A DNA stretch of 7,462 nucleotides from assembly GCA_022712235.1 (NCBI GenBank), contig JALAGW010000044.1, forward strand, positions 1 through 7,462. The letters are read 5' to 3'. The notes under the pieces were generated by a model. It saw only the letters and a program-made list of their open reading frames with translations. It did no database searches and was not told the origin of the DNA. The DNA comes from Brevundimonas sp. Lineage in GTDB: Bacteria > Pseudomonadota > Alphaproteobacteria > Caulobacterales > Caulobacteraceae. Position 1 is the stretch's first letter; every line of letters starts with the position of its first letter. A program made the position numbers and the translations under genes. This document shows, piece by piece, positions 5,679 to 7,462 of this stretch.

Positions 5679-6239
5679 ATGAAAGCCATGACCTCGATCG
5701 CCCTTGCGGCCGCCGCCCTGACCCTGTCGTCCCTGCCTGCGCGGGCGGACACGCCACAGGACGCCTTCTTCAAGAATTTGAGCGCCCTGTGCGGTCAGAG
5801 GTTCGAGGGCAGGGTCGTCACCACCGACGCCGCCGATTCGGACTTCGCCAGCCAGAGACTCTTGATGCACGTGCGCGATTGCACGGCCGAAGAGATTCGC
5901 ATTCCCTTCTGGGTCGGCGCCGACCGGTCACGGACCTGGGTGGTGAAGCGCACGGCCACGGGCCTGCGGCTGAAGCACGATCACCGCCACGACGACGGCA
6001 CGACCGACACCTTGCACTGGTACGGCGGCGACACGGCGGGCGCAGGCACGGCCGAGCGGCAGGAGTTTCCGGTGGATCAGGAATCCATCGACCTGTTCAA
6101 CGCCAACAACGCCTCGGTCTCGACCACCAATGTCTGGGCGATGGAGATCCATCCCCGGCACATGTTCGCCTATGAGCTGCGCCGCCCCAGCCGCCATTTC
6201 CGCGTCGAGTTCGACCTGACCAAGCCGGCCGCCCAATAG
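5679..6239 (+). CDS. Secreted or periplasmic protein of unknown function
   Basis: The 186-residue product begins with a clear Sec signal peptide: MKAM, a hydrophobic core ALAAAALTLSSL, then ARA|DTP with likely cleavage after residue 23. There is no lipobox cysteine. The mature part has two cysteines (Cys38 and Cys68) that could form a disulfide in the periplasm, a segment RIPFWVGADRSRTWVVKR (74-91), and a His/Asp-rich stretch LKHDHRHDDG (98-107). Aromatic- and charge-rich strands near the end, FAYELRRPSRHFRVEFDL (163-180), suggest a beta-rich fold. I have a sense that this is a conserved hypothetical in Caulobacterales and sphingomonads, but I can assign no function. The ATG at 5679 lacks a strong ribosome binding site; ATG at 5688 is an alternative that keeps the signal peptide. 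It ends 4 bases from the convergent DUF5990-like gene. Confidence 0.85.
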   Translation: MKAMTSIALAAAALTLSSLPARADTPQDAFFKNLSALCGQRFEGRVVTTDAADSDFASQRLLMHVRDCTAEEIRIPFWVGADRSRTWVVKRTATGLRLKHDHRHDDGTTDTLHWYGGDTAGAGTAERQEFPVDQESIDLFNANNASVSTTNVWAMEIHPRHMFAYELRRPSRHFRVEFDLTKPAAQ

Positions 6240-6243
6240 AGGC

Positions 6244-6657
6244 CTAGAGAGCCTTCCAGGGCTCCAACGGGCGGACGGTGGCGCAAACCGGACCGCCGTC
6301 CCTGGCTCGGCCCGGCAGGCGAACCTCCAGCGTGCGGCCTTGCCGCGCGGCGGCCAGCAGGTCGGCGGGAATGTCATGGACGTCGATCTTGGCCCGACGG
6401 CTCCATGTCGGGCCGGCAAAGCCCGCATGGGTTCCTATGCCGATATAGACGAAGCGACGCATCGGTCCCTCGCGCCGCACGAAGGGGCCGGTCAGGCGGT
6501 TGTCGTCGTTCAGGGTGACGGGGGCGTCCAGCGACAGCGGGGCCTCGGTGGCGGTTACGGCGTCGACCGGCTCGCCTACCTTGCCCTGCAGGCTGTAGCA
6601 GACGCCAGGAACCGGGTCGTGGATGGTCAGGCGCAGGGTGATGGTCTGCTTGGCCAC
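6244..6657 (-). CDS. DUF5990-like protein of unknown function
   Basis: The 137-residue product is cytoplasmic by appearance, with no signal peptide or membrane segment. The order of motifs, LRLTIHDPVPGVCYSLQGK (8-26), then NRLTGPFVRREGPMRRFVYIG (53-73) and TWSRRAKIDVHDIP (84-97), resembles what I remember of the DUF5990 family, whose role is unknown. The assignment is from memory and moderately confident. The start is GTG at 6657, preceded by AGGA at 8 bases that lies within the last codons of the Nudix gene. Only 4 bases separate the two genes, so it is the second gene of a Nudix-DUF5990 operon and probably translationally coupled. The stop is 4 bases from the convergent secreted-protein gene, leaving no room for a separate terminator. 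Confidence 0.82.
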   Translation of the reverse strand: MAKQTITLRLTIHDPVPGVCYSLQGKVGEPVDAVTATEAPLSLDAPVTLNDDNRLTGPFVRREGPMRRFVYIGIGTHAGFAGPTWSRRAKIDVHDIPADLLAAARQGRTLEVRLPGRARDGGPVCATVRPLEPWKAL

Positions 6658-6661
6658 GGTT

Positions 6662-7369
6662 TCAGTCCTGATGTTCGACCAGGTGGCGCCCGCGCACCAT
6701 GCGCACGAAGGGCAGGGGGCGGTCGGGATGGCTCAGCCGCTCGGCCACCTCGCCCAAGACGAAGCGGGTGATGGCGGGCAGGTCCAGGGCGCGGGCTTCA
6801 TCCAGCGGCAGCCAGGCGATCTCGTCCAGTTCGCCTGAGCCTGCGATACGGTCGGGATCGCGCAGGGCCTCGACCGGGGCCATGAAGAAGCGGGCGTCGA
6901 AGCGGCGTGAGCGCCCCGGCGGCGTGATGGCGCGGGCCACATAGGACAGGACCGACAGGTCGGGCAGGGCGCCCGCCTGGCGATATTCGCGCCATGGACC
7001 GACGACGGACGCGGGCGGGGCGGGGCGGCCCAGGATCAGCCCGGTTTCCTCGAAGGTTTCGCGCACGGCGGTCAGGGCCAGGGCACGGGCGCGACGGGCG
7101 GGCATTTCCGCCTCCAGCCGCCGGGCTGCATCGGACGACAGTTCGCCGTTCGACGCCGCAGTGAAATCGGACCGGTCGATGCGCCCGCCGGGAAAGACCC
7201 ATTTGGAGGCCATGAAGACATGGCCGGGCGCGCGACGGCCCATCAGGACCTCGGGCCGGTCTTCGCCGCGCGTCAGGATCAGGGTGGCGGCGTCCTTGGG
7301 GCGCTGGGCCCCGCCTACACGCGGCGCATCGGCCAGATCCTGGGCCGCGTCAAAGGGGCGGGGGTTCAT
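6662..7369 (-). CDS. Nudix hydrolase with an expanded Nudix box
   Basis: The 235-residue product should hydrolyse a nucleoside diphosphate linked to another group, using divalent metal. The Nudix signature is split: WVFPGGRID at 57-65 supplies the N-terminal glycine part, and RETFEETGL at 103-111 supplies the catalytic helix with Glu104, Glu107 and Glu108. About 27 extra residues lie between them compared with the standard G-x5-E-x7-REUxEExGU spacing. A similar insertion is known in the NUDT7/NUDT19 group of peroxisomal CoA diphosphatases, so a CoA-ester or related substrate is possible, but the sequence alone does not prove it. The start is ATG at 7369 with AGGAG 8 bases upstream. The gene heads a two-gene operon with the DUF5990-like gene. 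Confidence 0.9.
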   Translation of the reverse strand: MNPRPFDAAQDLADAPRVGGAQRPKDAATLILTRGEDRPEVLMGRRAPGHVFMASKWVFPGGRIDRSDFTAASNGELSSDAARRLEAEMPARRARALALTAVRETFEETGLILGRPAPPASVVGPWREYRQAGALPDLSVLSYVARAITPPGRSRRFDARFFMAPVEALRDPDRIAGSGELDEIAWLPLDEARALDLPAITRFVLGEVAERLSHPDRPLPFVRMVRGRHLVEHQD

Positions 7370-7383
7370 CGCAAAAACTCCTG

Positions 7384-7462
7384 CCTTCTCCCCATCGGGG
7401 GAGAAGGTGGCTCGCGGAGCGAGACGGATGAGGGGGCTGCCTGCCTCATCTCCCGCCGTCTC
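7384..7462. repeat. Composite palindromic intergenic repeat, continuing past the window
   Basis: CCTTCTCCCC (7384-7393) and GGGGAGAAGG (7398-7407) form a perfect 10-bp stem with a 4-base loop. CTCGC/GCGAG (7411-7415, 7419-7423) form a second small hairpin. GAGACGG and GATGAGG (7421-7433) are complementary to CCTCATC (7444-7450) and CCGTCTC (7456-7462), with 5 unpaired bases between the right-hand parts. The order CCTTCTCCCC...GGAGAAGGTGGCTCGC...GACGGATGAGGGGG is a dispersed repeat common in intergenic regions of alphaproteobacteria. The partial inverted second copy suggests two head-to-head units, the second cut by the window edge. Confidence 0.75.

Noticed and set aside
7384..7423. Intrinsic terminator at the right edge
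   Set aside because: The 10-bp stem is strong but no T-tract follows on either strand, and the wider sequence matches a dispersed repeat; transcript-end function cannot be excluded.
1..7462. CRISPR array, tRNA, rRNA, insertion sequence or phage genes
   Set aside because: No regularly spaced repeats, no cloverleaf or rRNA sequence, and no transposase, integrase or phage-like product seen on either strand.

Overview
The window looks like a chromosomal segment of a GC-rich alphaproteobacterium of the Caulobacteraceae, most likely Brevundimonas or a close relative. The strongest evidence is the tandem pair divK-pleD. DivK has the Caulobacter-type sequence throughout. The encoded PleD is 454 residues long, and its landmark residues (Asp53, Arg148, Arg178, Arg359/Asp362, GGEEF at 368-372, Arg390) fall at the numbers I know from C. 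crescentus PleD. GC-rich palindromic repeats of a kind common in this group also occur. This assignment is from memory of the families; no search was run.

Layout, left to right. (1) On the minus strand, a CsbD-like stress protein gene runs off the left edge. It has a possible general-stress (EcfG/SigT-type) promoter and an 8-bp inverted repeat in its leader. (2) A minus-strand cluster is transcribed right to left: dinB (DNA polymerase IV with an N-terminal zinc-ribbon-like extension), a RidA-family gene, and a COG3146/DUF482 GNAT-like gene whose GTG start overlaps the ridA stop by 4 bases. (3) Diverging from dinB, the plus-strand operon divK-pleD encodes the single-domain cell-fate regulator and the REC-REC-GGEF diguanylate cyclase. 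(4) A strong hairpin terminator lies between pleD and the convergent minus-strand rpmG (ribosomal protein L33, cysteine-free form). (5) A plus-strand secreted protein of unknown function ends 4 bases from a convergent minus-strand pair, a Nudix hydrolase followed by a DUF5990-like protein. (6) The right edge holds a palindromic intergenic repeat of the type common in alphaproteobacteria.

How the genes work together. DivK and PleD are the phosphorylation targets of the DivJ/PleC kinase-phosphatase pair and link polarity and cell fate to c-di-GMP output. The other genes are housekeeping or stress functions: translesion synthesis, imine/enamine detoxification, nucleotide or CoA-ester clean-up, and ribosome structure. 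I see no defence system, phage, CRISPR array, tRNA or rRNA.

The most unusual observation is inside the COG3146 gene. A 60-bp segment carries a palindromic repeat of the dispersed intergenic type, is bounded by 7-bp direct repeats (GTCGTCT), and adds exactly 20 codons without breaking the frame. It resembles the Rickettsia palindromic elements that insert within genes. No stretch longer than 300 bases lacks a gene.
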